From Lactuca virosa (Eukaryota > Streptophyta > Magnoliopsida > Asterales > Asteraceae): 64,000 bases of DNA. Under the pieces are notes generated by a model. That model ran no database searches, had not been told where the DNA came from, and saw nothing but the letters and a program-made list of their open reading frames with translations. Position 1 is the stretch's first letter; every line of letters starts with the position of its first letter. The position numbers were made by a program, and so were the translations under genes. The stretch is from assembly GCA_928212115.1 (NCBI GenBank), contig CAKMRJ010000001.1, positions 177,161,335-177,225,334 on the forward strand. Reading direction: 5' to 3'. Below, in pieces: positions 44,746 through 55,112 of this stretch.

Positions 44746-45086
44746 TTCAACACATAGCATACATATAACACAATGCACATAATCTCATATATACACATAG
44801 CATACAAGACCCTCTGGTCTACACATAAATACCACTCTAGGTAATGTATAGTGAGAAGACTCACCTCGGGTAACTCGGTAAACCTCGAACTCTGAAATAC
44901 TGCACTAGCCTTCACCTAATCACATACATAATTACTCTAATTAATACAACTTCTAAAGGCTAGGCCGCCCCCTCTCTATAAGTTCTCTAAGAAGGGTAAA
45001 AGACCATTCTGCCCCTCTAATGGCTCATAAGTCCCAACACTGACTAACCCTAAAAGTCAACAAAAGTCAACGGTCAACATTGACCG

Positions 45087-45945
45087 GACTCGCCGAGTGC
45101 ACTAGAGTGACTCGGCGAGTACATGCCTGTCCTCCTCGCCCCTGTCCTCACTTGACTCGCTGAGTCAACCGTATACTCCACTGGTCGCCACAGGTCGCGA
45201 GTCGCGGGGCAACCTGACTCGACTCGTCGAGTCCCTTATGGGCTCGGCGAGTTAATCCCATGAAAACTCTCAAAAGATCTCTTGAGGTCAGATCTGCTTC
45301 ACCAAACAGTAGATCCATCCTTCTAACACTCGAAAGTCACGTAAAGGTTCAAAATTTACGTTCATGCAATGCTTATAAGACCAAAAATGGAGGAATAACC
45401 TTTTAAATGTGATTTTACTCTCAAGGCTCACATGAAACCTCACAAAGCTGGAAGCTTGGGACCTTTTGGACCTCTCAAGGTCCAGATCTATCATCTATAC
45501 TCAAAGGGACCCCCTATGCTTCACAATCTAACTCAAAATGGTGCAAAGGAAGCCCTATATCATAGATCTTAAACCAAAACAGAAAAGGAGTTCGATTAGA
45601 TACCTCAACAGCGTAGATCTGAACTTGAAAACTCTGGATCCACAGCTCCCTTGACCTCCTCTTGCTGGAAACAACTTCTCCTTTGCTAAGTTACGCCAAA
45701 ATCGATCAATATGGCTTTATCTCCCTCTCAACTCGCTCAAGCACTCAAGGGGTACTCTCTCTGGACAGGTAGCCGCAAATGGAGGCCATAAAGGCCTTTA
45801 AATAGGGCTCAGGCCCTGAAATTTAGGGTTTCATTTTACAGCGCGGACTTGCCGAGTCCACGCATCGACTCGCCGAGTCCGTTCATTAAATCCAGTCAGC
45901 ATTCGCGGTCCTACTCGACGAGTCTACGACTCGACTCGTCGAGTC
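45087..45945. repeat. ACTCGACGAGT / ACTCGCCGAGT palindromes
   Basis: Two clusters (45087-45260 and 45848-45945) of 11-bp near-palindromes with alternating central base. Identical motifs occur at 11096-11180 in unrelated sequence. Confidence 0.85.
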
Positions 45946-46020
45946 CCTTTCTTTTCTCAAAAATAAATGATAAAATATAATACCTGGAATTCTAGATGTT
46001 ACAATTCTCCCCCGCTAGAA

Positions 46021-49000
46021 TCAGACTTCGTCCTCAAAGTCTTGCTCCACAAACAACTCTGGATGCTGCTCACGCATCTCTAACTCCGGCTCCCAAGTCA
46101 GCTCGGACCCCCTCCGATGTTGCCACTGGACCTGCACCAGGGACACCTCCTTGTTCCTCAGAACCTTGATTTTCCGATCCCGGATCGCGATTGGCCTCTC
46201 AGCATAATTCAGGCTCGCATCCACCTGAATATCCTCCAGTGGTACCACCACCGACTCGTCGGCTATGCACTTCCTCAACTGAGATACGTGGAAGGTATCA
46301 TGAATATGGCTCAACTCCGCAGGTAGCTACAATCGATATGCTACTCTGCCTACCCTCGCAGTCACCCTGAACGGACCGATGTATCGGGGCCCCAACTTGC
46401 CCATCTTCCTGAATCGGATCACTCCTTTCCAAGGAGATACCTTCAGGAGTACGAAATCTCCCACCTGGAACTCAAGCTCGGATCGTCGCCTATCCGCATA
46501 ACTCTGAGCTGTCAATAACCTCTGTCTAACCTGCTGTATCTGCTCTGTTTTCTGAAGCACTATCTCAGTGCTACCCATCACACGCTGCCCTACCTCTCCC
46601 CAGCAAATGGGAGTCCGACACCTCCTCCCATACAACAACTCGAAGGGAGGCATACCAATGCTCGAATGGTGGATGTTGTTATAGGAAAACTCAGCCAATG
46701 GTAGGTATGTGTCCCAGCTCCCTCCGGAGTCCAACACACATGCTCGAAGCATGTCCTCGAGCGTCTGAATCGTCCGCTCACTCTGTCCGTCTGTCTGGGG
46801 GTGGTAGGCGGTACTGAAATGCAACCTCGTACCCAACTCCTCGTGGAACATCTTCCAGAACCTGGAAGTGAAACGTACATCTCGATCCGACACAATTGAG
46901 ATCGGAACCCCTTGTCGCGATACCACCTCCCTCACATACAACTCTGCCAGCCTCTCGGCAGAAGAGCTCTCACTGATAGCAAGGAAATGCGCGCTCTTCG
47001 TCAGCCGGTCAACGATCACCCAAATTGCATCGACACCCCATGCGGTCCTCGGCAATTTGGTGATAAAATCCATAGAAATCTGTTCCCACTTTCGTTGGGG
47101 AACCTCAAGTGGCTGCAACTTGCCATGCGGACGCTGGTGCTCGGCCTTAAACCTACGACAGGTCAAGCACCTCTCAACAAACCATGCTACATCCCTCTTC
47201 ATACAGGGCCACCAATAGTCCTTCTTCAGGTCCAAATACATCTTAGTGGCCCCGGGATGGATCGAGAACCTCGACCGGTGCGCCTCCTCCATCAAAGTGG
47301 TGTGCGTCCCGCCTGCATACGCCACCCAAATCCGACCCTGAAAGGTCATCAGCCCTCGACTATCGGTAATAAACTCAGGTACCTGCCCAATCACCCACTC
47401 TCTCTTGCGGTTCTCCGGTCTCACGGCCTCTGCCTGGGCCTCCCAAATGGTGTCCAACACCGGAGTCATCACTGTCAATCGCATACAAGTGTCTCGAATC
47501 GGGGCACTCTCCGACCTACGACTTAGCGCATCAGCTACAACATTAGCCTTTCCTGGGTGGTACAGGATCTCACAATCGTAATCATTTACCACATCCAACC
47601 ATCTCCTCTGGCGCATATTCAGGTTGGGCTGATCCATCAGATACTTCAAACTCTTGTGGTCCGTGTATATGGTACACCGAACCCCGTACAGGTAATGGCG
47701 CCAGATCTTGAGGGCGAACACTACTGCCCCCAAATCCAGATCGTGGGTGGGATACCTCGTCTCATGAGGCTTCAGCTGCCTCGATGCATACGCTATCACA
47801 TGCCCTCTCTACATGAGCACCGCACCCAACCCTGATATCGATGCGTCACAGTACACCACAAAATCCTCCATTCCCTCTGGAAGGGATAACACCGGGGCTT
47901 CGCACAACCTCTGGCGAAGAGTCTCGAAAGAGGCCTGCTGCTCAGGACCCCACGAAAAAGTAACGCCCTTCCGGGTCAACCTGGTGAGAGGCACGACGAT
48001 CTTGGAGAAATCTTTAATAAATCTCCTATAATAGCCAGCCAACCCCAGAAAACTCCTGATCTCGGTGGGGGATCTCGGCACCTCCCAACTCATCACCGCC
48101 TCAATCTTGGCCGGATCGACCAATATCCCATTCTGATTAACGAGATGTCCCAGGAACTGGACCTCTCGTAACCAGAAATCACACTTGGAGAATTTGGCGT
48201 AAAGCCTCTCCAATCTCAGAACTCCGAGGATCTCCCTCAAATGCCCATCATGCTGCTCTATGGACCTCGAATACACCAATATGTCATCGATGAACACGAT
48301 CACCGATCGATCCAACATCGGCCTACACACCCTGTTCATGAGATCCATGAACGCTGCCAGTCCATTGGTGAGCCTGAAAGGCATCACCACGAACTCGTAA
48401 TGCCCGTAACGAGTCCTGAACGCCGTCTTCTGGATATCCTCATCACACACTCTCATCTGATGATATCCAGACCTCAGATCAATCTTGGAGAACCAAGATG
48501 CTCCCTACAACTAATCAAACAGATCATCAATCCTCAGTAGTGGGTAACGGTTCTTGACCGTTAACTTGTTCAACTCCCGGTAATCAATGCACATCCGGTG
48601 TGAACCATCCTTTTTCTTGACAAAAAGGATCGGCGCTCCCCACGGCGAGCTACTCGGTCTGATAAAGCCCTTCCCCAACAACTCCTGAAGCTATGAGGAT
48701 AACTCCTGCATCTCTGGTGGCACAAGGCGATAGGGCGCCTTGGCGATAGGCGCTGCTCCCGAAACCAAATCGATGCGAAACTCCACCTGCCTCTCGGGAG
48801 GCACACCCGGAAACTCCTCGGGGAAAACGTCCGGGAACTCACGCACTATCGGCACATCACCAACAAAACTAGGCCTCTCCGCTGCTACTCGTGTGTCCAT
48901 CACGTAGGCCACAAGCCCACTACAGCCCTGCTGTAGACTCTGCCTCGCTCTAGCAGCCGAACAGAATGCTGACCCTGAACGGGTACCCTCGCCGTACACC

Positions 49001-49386
49001 GTAAGAACTCCCCCACTAGGGTCTCGTATGGTCACCAACTGTCGCTCGCAGTCGATAACCGCTCCAAACCTGCTCAACCAGTCCATGCCCACGATGACAC
49101 AGACATCTCCCATCGCAATCGGGACCAAATGAATCGTAAACTCAACGCCGAATATCTCGAGTACGCAACCTCGGATCACCTCAGTAGCATACACCGCTCA
49201 CTCGTCGTCTATAGAAACTCGTAGAGGACGACTCAACGCCTCTCGCTGAACACTGATGTGCTGACTAAATGCTAATGACACGAAAGATCGACTCGCACCC
49301 GAGTCGAATAACACCAACGCAGGTACAGAACTCACAAGAAAAGTACCAAAGCATAACACAATATAAGCACAAAATCTCAAACTCAA
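46021..49386 (-). pseudogene. pol of L4: PR-RT-RH-INT-chromodomain, broken
   Basis: Minus-strand order: protease LVLFDSGASRSFV (DSG near 49305-49297), IVGMDWL; RT with KKKDGS, CIDYRELN and VIVFIDDILVYS (FIDD 48294-48283); RNase H with YCDAS, YTDHKS and VADALS; integrase with zinc segment CLTCRRFK and DRDVRFTSRFW...TDGQSERT; RYIGPFRVTARVGRVAYRL; chromodomain WQHRRGSELTWEPE ending at 46021. Stops: 49198 (TGA), 48691, 48511, 48505, 47809 and 46327 (all TAG). All catalytic motifs remain readable. Enzymes would copy RNA to DNA and integrate it; the chromodomain would target chromatin. Confidence 0.94.
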
Positions 49387-50596
49387 AGTAGGTAAGTAAA
49401 AGAATACATACCGGCCACGACATCGGGCGCTGCGCGGACCTCCTCCGCTGTCAACTGGAAGGCTCTCCCGCGAGCCTTCGGTGCCTCGGCCTTCGCTGGC
49501 CGGACCTCGGTAGCTCTAGCAGCAGGTGTAGACCCCTGTGCTGATCCATGTAGTAGCTGAGGGCACTCGGCCTTCCGATGGCCGGTCTGATTGCAATGAA
49601 AGCAAACCGAGAATCCCTTGGGGCAATCCCTCGCGAAATGCCCCTCCTTCCCACACTTGTAACACACCCCAGCTCTGCACATCCCCTCGTGACTCTTGCC
49701 ACACTTCCCACAAGTGCGGCCCTTCGGACCCCCAGATCTCGAATCAGCGGGCTTTGCCCGCTTGGCTGCCGGTTGCGCCTGTGCCGGTCGCCTGTCCCTC
49801 CTCTGAGACTCGGCCACCTCCCTAACCTGAGTCTCCAACTCAATCTCTCGCTTTCGGGCATTGTCCTGAAGCTCGGAAAATGTCCGGTATGATGAGTTCG
49901 CCACGAACTCACGGATATCCCTCCTCAGTATGCTCAAGTACCGGCTCATACGTGCCTGCTCAGTCGACACGTGCTCAGGGCAAAACAACGCCCTCTCGTG
50001 AAACATCCTCGTAATCACCGTCACAGACTTAGTTCCTTGCTTGAGGGATAAGAACTCCTGGGCCAGTCGTTCCCTCTCCACAGGGGGAACATACTCATCT
50101 CGAAACATCGTGGTGAACCTCTCCCAGGTCACCGCAGTATGCTCTGTCGTAGTGAAGTCTTCCGTCACAAACTTCCACCAGTCCTTCGCTCCCAACCGAA
50201 GCTGGTTCAGCGCAAACCGAACCCTCAGATGCTCCGGACACGAGCAGGTGTAGAAGCATCCCTCGATATCAGAAATCCACCTCATCGCAGCAATCGGGTC
50301 CTGCGTCCCATCAAACTCTGGTGGCTTCGTGTTGGTGAACTCTCGGTACAGCAACGAGTCACCCCCTGCGGCCTAGCAGCAGCGACGGCTGCGGTGGCCG
50401 CAGCAACAGCAGCCTCAGTAAGAGCAGCGTACCGCTCATCAAAAGTCTCGATCAACATGGTCTTGATAGACCCGAACATCTCTGGTATCTCAGCTCGAAT
50501 GGCCGCAGCCACCTCCTCGTGAATCAACCTACGAATCTCCTCATCGCTGGTACCACTGGTACCACTGCCTCCTGGGTGGTGGCGCGTCCCAACCAT
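49383..50596 (-). pseudogene. gag of L4 (one frameshift)
   Basis: It starts MVGTRHHPGG at 50596; a strong acceptor-like TGTATTGTGTTTCAG ends about ten bases upstream on the minus strand. An Ala-rich helix region (IRRLIHEEVAAAIRAEIPEM) is followed by a frameshift near 50350, then the gag domain (YREFTNTKPPEFDGTQDP; RWISDIEGCFYTCSCPEH; ALNQLRLGAKDWW; SRYLSILRRDIREFV), and a nucleocapsid with CGKCGKSHEGMC, CYKCGKEGHFARDC and CFHCNQTGHRKAEC. It ends at 49383, overlapping the start of the protease region, so pol was probably made by readthrough or frameshift. Confidence 0.92.
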
Positions 50597-51183
50597 GATG
50601 TCTCTGAAACACAATACAAAAGAATCAGAGACTCGTTCGAGTATACTCGCACTCGATACTCAACCCTACTTGTTCTTCAGCACCCTAAGGATTCTTACTT
50701 GGACTGCTCACCGATGCGGTGTTTCCAGTAGTACGGGCCCTTATACTACCTTTCACAGCGCATCGGTATTCACCCCAAGTCCTCCTCCTAGGATCCCAGA
50801 TCAAAAGTACTCTATATCTTACTGAACTCAGACTACTCTCTAGTAGACCACTCATAAATTCCTTGCTGCTACCTACTTATTCTCGAAGTATCTCATAGTA
50901 GCAGTAACTCCTAGGCTAAGGCATCACAACTCAGGCCACTCTAGTCCTAATATGAATACCTAGCCTACTCTAGCATGCATATCATATCTCATAACACATA
51001 ATGTAAGGGTATTTTGGGAAATCACCGTTCAGGCGCTGACTGATCGTACACACTGCTACGTTCTGCTTTTCTCAAAAGTCCTTTACTCTTTTGGAAAAAT
51101 TGTTTCTTTTATGAAAAATTCTCTCAAATCCTCAGTTTGAGTTCAAATACGCCCGGAGGTGTATCCGAGTCTCTCAAACCAAG
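50597..51183 (-). other. L4 leader
   Basis: No upstream ORF comparable to L1/L3 is seen. The stretch AAAGTCCTTTACTCTTTTGG (51076-51095) resembles 3726-3746 of element A, showing related leaders. Confidence 0.45.
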
Positions 51184-51198
51184 GCTCTGATACCAACT
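51184..51198 (-). other. Primer-binding site of L4
   Basis: Minus strand AGTTGGTATCAGAGC, a perfect tRNA-Met type PBS core, adjoining the LTR end. Confidence 0.9.
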
Positions 51199-51338
51199 TG
51201 TAACAACGTAAATTTTCAAAACAAGTTTTCATTTTAAAAACATACTTTCATTCATAAAATATCATAGTAACCCAAAGTATCACATGTTTCACAATAAACA
51301 AATCCCAAGATCCTCGAATACATAAATTCTCTCAGTGT
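51199..51338 (-). repeat. Truncated 5' LTR of L4
   Basis: It matches 44290-44430 of the 3' LTR almost base for base, then breaks at CTCTCAGTGTG into unrelated AT-rich DNA. The promoter and donor site of this LTR are gone. Confidence 0.9.
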
Positions 51339-51720
51339 GAAACGAGATGATTAAACTCTATCATTATAGAATGAATGTTATGTTGATATTATAAAATTTC
51401 ATGGTCATTAAATGTTTCATTAAAAAAAATCTTTTTATTATTAAAATATATTTTATTAAATTTTATAAAGTGTAATATATTATAAAATGTTAATATAATA
51501 TATAAAGTAAAATAATAATATATTAATATATTAAACTGTAATAAAAAAATACATTATGAATACCTAAAAACAAGTAGTAGAGATTTTATTATTATTTACC
51601 TAATCTTTAAATTATTTTTACAAGATCGTTTTATATAAGTTTGAAAATTTTCACTTTGAAAATTTTCAAAGTTTGTCCCAGAGGAAAAGTACCATACACA
51701 ACAATCGCTATTCCCAAACA
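51339..51720. other. AT-rich spacer upstream of oleosin
   Basis: No gene. Very AT-rich (TTAATATATTAAA-type text, 51420-51600). This is the 5' flank of the oleosin gene and joins directly to the broken L4 LTR. Confidence 0.5.
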
Positions 51721-51747
51721 CTCCAGAAGTAAATGAAACCTGTGCTT

Positions 51748-51820
51748 CATGCAAAGCCTCGTATGTCCAAGTCATCACACACGTGTCATCACCATGTATC
51801 TTCCCTTTCATCTTTAAAAA
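51748..51820 (+). promoter_or_regulatory. Candidate seed promoter elements of oleosin
   Basis: CATGCA (51748-51753) is an RY core bound by B3 seed regulators. CACGTG with ACGTGTC (51780-51787) is a G-box/ABRE bound by bZIP factors under abscisic acid control. A weak TATA-like TTTAAAA lies at 51813-51819, about 38 bp before the start codon; this is close, so the true TATA could be elsewhere. The RY plus ABRE pairing is the usual arrangement of oleosin and storage-protein promoters, and suggests expression in maturing seeds (inference). Confidence 0.5.
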
Positions 51821-51857
51821 CCCCATCTTTCTTCCACCTCTTCCACCATTACAAATC

Positions 51858-52433
51858 ATGGCAACTACTTACGACCGTCAACACCACACCGCCCAACCCC
51901 ACTTCCGCTATGACCGCACAACCGGCGATAAACTCCCTTACCCGCAACCAGGTCCATCCGGCAGCAAAATAATGGCGATCATGGCCTTACTTCCAATCGG
52001 CGGGATCTTACTTGGCCTAGCGGGAATCACCCTCGTCGGAACAATGATCGGACTTGCTGTTGCTACTCCGGTGTTCATCATTTTCAGCCCTGTTATTGTC
52101 CCGGCGATTTTAACAATCGGCTTGGCTGTCACTGGGTTTTTGACATCGGGAACTTTTGGGTTGACTGGGCTGAGCTCGTTGTCGTACTTGGTGAACCTGT
52201 TGAGGCAGTCAACACCGTCGCTTCAAGATCAGATAGACTATGCGAAGGAAACGGTTCAGGATGTGGGAGTGTATACCGGGCAGAAGACGAAGGAGATGGG
52301 TCAGACGATTCAGCAGAAGGCTCATGAGCTGGGACCTCAGGGTCAGACCGGTCAAGGGCATCAAGTTGGTGGAGGTGTTCATGTTCAAACTGGTGGTGGG
52401 AAAGAAGGTGGGAAAGGTGGTGATCGGACTTGA
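51858..52433 (+). CDS. Oleosin, seed oil-body structural protein
   Basis: Single-exon gene for a 191-residue oleosin, which coats triacylglycerol droplets and prevents their fusion. Layout: a hydrophilic N-terminus (1-37), a long uninterrupted hydrophobic hairpin (about 38-110) with the diagnostic proline knot P-x5-S-P-x3-P (P71, S77, P78, P82 in PVFIIFSPVIVP), then an amphipathic C-terminal arm (LRQSTPSLQDQIDYAKETVQ, then GQKTKEMGQTIQQKA) and a Gly/Gln-rich tail with GGGVHVQTGGG. The C-terminal insertion around GVYTGQKTKEMGQ fits the high-molecular-weight (H) seed type (inference). I chose MATTYDRQ as the start because it matches the family's short polar N-terminus; an in-frame ATG 75 bases upstream lies in the leader. 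It is intact, GC-richer than its surroundings, and the only undisturbed host gene in the window. Confidence 0.96.
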   Translation: MATTYDRQHHTAQPHFRYDRTTGDKLPYPQPGPSGSKIMAIMALLPIGGILLGLAGITLVGTMIGLAVATPVFIIFSPVIVPAILTIGLAVTGFLTSGTFGLTGLSSLSYLVNLLRQSTPSLQDQIDYAKETVQDVGVYTGQKTKEMGQTIQQKAHELGPQGQTGQGHQVGGGVHVQTGGGKEGGKGGDRT

Positions 52434-54096
52434 GGATTTGAAGATTTAAAGAGTGTGTGGGAATAATGTTAATTGTAATCTTTTAGTTGTGTTTTCGAAT
52501 GTTTGTTTTGTTGTACTTTTTTTCCGGTGGTATAAACGTTTGTTAGTACTTATGTGTGTGAAGATTTGGTTTTCATATGATCGGATGTTTTGGTTGAATC
52601 AAAATCAAGTTAAATGGAGATTAATCTATCACCTCATATATGTTGAATGTTTAAACTCATCGATTTATTCAGTTGACAAATTTTCAGTAACAAAATGAAT
52701 ACCACGAGTCATTGGTAAGTCGTTAACTAAGATTCGCAACAAATTAAACATTGATGTGCATTTTGGTACGATATAGCTGCAAGAACAGTAATGCGACTCA
52801 ACTTTTTGTTTGAGAGTTCAAATTCTATGATAAGTAAAGGGATGGATTTAATCTAATATCTCTAACTATTGTAACGTATCTTTAAATATTATTAAATTAA
52901 AATATTATTAAAGAGAACCAATGAAACAATTAGGGCATTTTATTGTATTTCAATCTTATTTTTACATCTTTAAATCGAATTGCTAGAATCGAAGACATCA
53001 TCTTTTCAAATAGAATTGCTATCGAACTGCTGACATCATGTTTTCAAATAGAATTTTCAAATAGAACTGCTATCGAACTGCTGACATCGTGTTTTCAAAT
53101 AGAATTCAAACGCAATTACATTTAATTATAGAATGTTTAAATTCAGTAATTATAGAAAGTGTGTTATCAATTGAAGAATATCATTCTATTTATATACGAA
53201 TTCTATTTATATACGAGATATCAGTTTCTTTCAATAATATTGCTCATAATTTAACTCCTTTATTTATAACTTTTGGTTTCAAAATTCGAATCCGGTTTTT
53301 TTTTTTTTTTTTTTTTTTGAAAAAACTCATTAAATAAGCATTTCAATAATTCGGTTATTAACCTATAAAATCTAATATAATCTCGCTAAATCAACAAAAT
53401 ATTTTACAGTCAAAATTAAAGTCAATATTATTCATAATTTATCTTCTAGTATATCCCACGTAAAATAAATCAATGTAAGATAATGATTTGAATTTTAAAA
53501 CTCATTAAATAAGCAAGTCAATTAATTTGAAATTTTGAATTAATAGCCAAAAATCTCCAAGATGATATCTTAGGATTCTAATTTTTTTTTTTGAAGATAA
53601 TGATTTCATTATTAAAAAACACCCTATATACAATTACATTGAGGTTATTCTTATTTTGGATTGAGTCATATGATTTATAGTGTTCTTCAACGGTGTTCTT
53701 CTTCAATTTTTTTACAGGTTCTTTCTTTACTCTGTTCTCCTTCTTCTTCTCCAATTTCTTGCAAATACTTTGTTCTTATTACATGTTATTACTGTATTCC
53801 TGTTGAGAGGTCATAAAAAAAATTAATCAATCTACTTTAAGCATATTAGTTTCATTCATTTAGTTATAAAAACAAAATTATATCCTTTAAGTCGATTTTT
53901 TTAATGTGTTAGACATATGTTTGTTTGTGAGTCTGTGTATAATCAACGTTATATCCTCTGTTTGCAACATTCCTGAAACTTGTATAATCAATGTTCTTAA
54001 TATGTGATGGTTATCAAATGTAATCATGAATCAAATACAATGATATATATCATTGAATGAACTTGTATATTTCTATACACCACATAAAAAAAATAA
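52434..54096. other. AT-rich intergenic region downstream of oleosin
   Basis: It contains the oleosin 3' UTR (at least to about 52560), a tandem repeat of about 54 bp (53005-53104, CTATCGAACTGCTGACATC twice) and a poly-T run (53297-53319). No further gene is seen. Open frames at 52453-52698 and 53089-53337 have no recognisable features. Confidence 0.5.
53005..53104. repeat. Two-copy ~54-bp tandem repeat
   Basis: Repeat containing ATAGAACTGCTATCGAACTG and TTTTCAAATAGAATT. Confidence 0.75.
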
Positions 54097-54324
54097 TCCT
54101 CTATATTGAATACTATTTGCATGATGAATGAGGACAGAACATCTATGCATATATACGTTCTCTTTACCTGAAATACCCCTACCCCTGCCACTGCTGCCCC
54201 CTTCTATTGTTATAATTTTTTTCTTTAATATTTTACTCATTTAAAATTGTGAATATGATAGTATACAGGGGAAATATGGTCATTTTGGATGTTAAAGTCT
54301 GCTATATTTATGAACATAAAAAAT

Positions 54325-54664
54325 AATTTATATTGCTATATATTGTTGTCAATTTTAAAAAAATATTTTATAAATTACAACAATGTACTTTGAAAGTACA
54401 TTGTTGTTTTAAACTATTAATGTAAACAAATAAAAAAGTTCAAACTACATAGTCAGTTTTTTTAGCTATATAAGTCAAAACTACGAATCTCTGAATTTTT
54501 TGATAAATTATATGTAAATACCAACTTTTTATTAGATAGAAAATTGCTTTAAAAAATTATTTATATTGCTATATATTGTTGTCCATTTAAAAAAAATATA
54601 TTTTACAAATTACAGCAATATACTTTGAAAGTACATTGTTGTTTTAAACTGTTTTTGTAAACAT
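54325..54664. repeat. Direct repeat of ~105 bp with internal palindrome
   Basis: 54325-54430 and 54556-54664 are close copies (ATTTATATTGCTATATATTG at the start of both). Each contains the inverted repeat CAATRTACTTTGAAAGTACATTG-type core (arms of 10 bases). They lie near the 5' end of the Helitron, between its proposed start and the RPA-like gene. Confidence 0.8.
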
Positions 54665-55112
54665 ATATTTTAATAAAAATACACAGATTTGAAGGGTGTC
54701 ACACTAAACGAGTAATGGTATATACTTCTTGATATGTTTTTTGATGAACATCAGCAAAAACTATTTATACTTACTTTATTGTCAGGTTTGCATTATGATG
54801 TTTTTAAAAGTATATATAACATCATTCATATTTGGATTATAAGAATTTTATTTTATTTTTATAATTTTGATTTTGATTACATACAAAAGACTTTATACAT
54901 TATATGTTTTAGACTAAATTACATTCGGCGCCTTGAGTTTCAAAAGTTACAAAGTTTGTCCCTAAAACTATATTTCCACTCTGACGCTATGGTTTTGAAT
55001 TGTTCATGTTTTGCCTATTTTACCTGGTCCATATTACTTGGTTGATTCACGTGTGTTTAATAATCATTAATTTTTCCCAAACAGAAACATGGGTTAAAGC
55101 AACATTACCTTC

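Larger units (their letters stand above)
44290..46003 (-). repeat. 3' LTR of L4
   Basis: 1714 bp, TGTAACAACG...GATGTTACA on the + strand. It contains the donor motif AGGTGAGT on the minus strand (44859-44866), a GGACCCTTCGGTCC array (44580-44745) and ACTCGACGAGT/ACTCGCCGAGT palindromes (45087-45260, 45848-45945). Confidence 0.95.
44290..51338 (-). mobile_element. L4: chromovirus, minus strand, 5' LTR truncated
   Basis: 3' LTR 44290-46003, purine tract and pol 46004-49386, gag 49383-50596, leader 50597-51183, PBS 51184-51198, and only 140 bp of the 5' LTR (51199-51338). Gag and pol are complete in content but carry seven or more breaks. The family differs from L2/L3 (LTR TGTAACATC..., two-knuckle gag, different chromodomain WQHRRGSELTWEPE). 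The missing 5' LTR and missing target duplication point to a deletion next to the oleosin gene. Confidence 0.92.

Noticed and set aside
46868..50522. Several long plus-strand open frames opposite L4 gag-pol
   Set aside because: They are antisense shadows of the minus-strand polyprotein. RT, RNase H and integrase motifs are all on the minus strand.
52453..53337. Small plus-strand open frames downstream of oleosin
   Set aside because: AT-rich, no homology, no conserved start, and they overlap the 3' UTR or a poly-T run.
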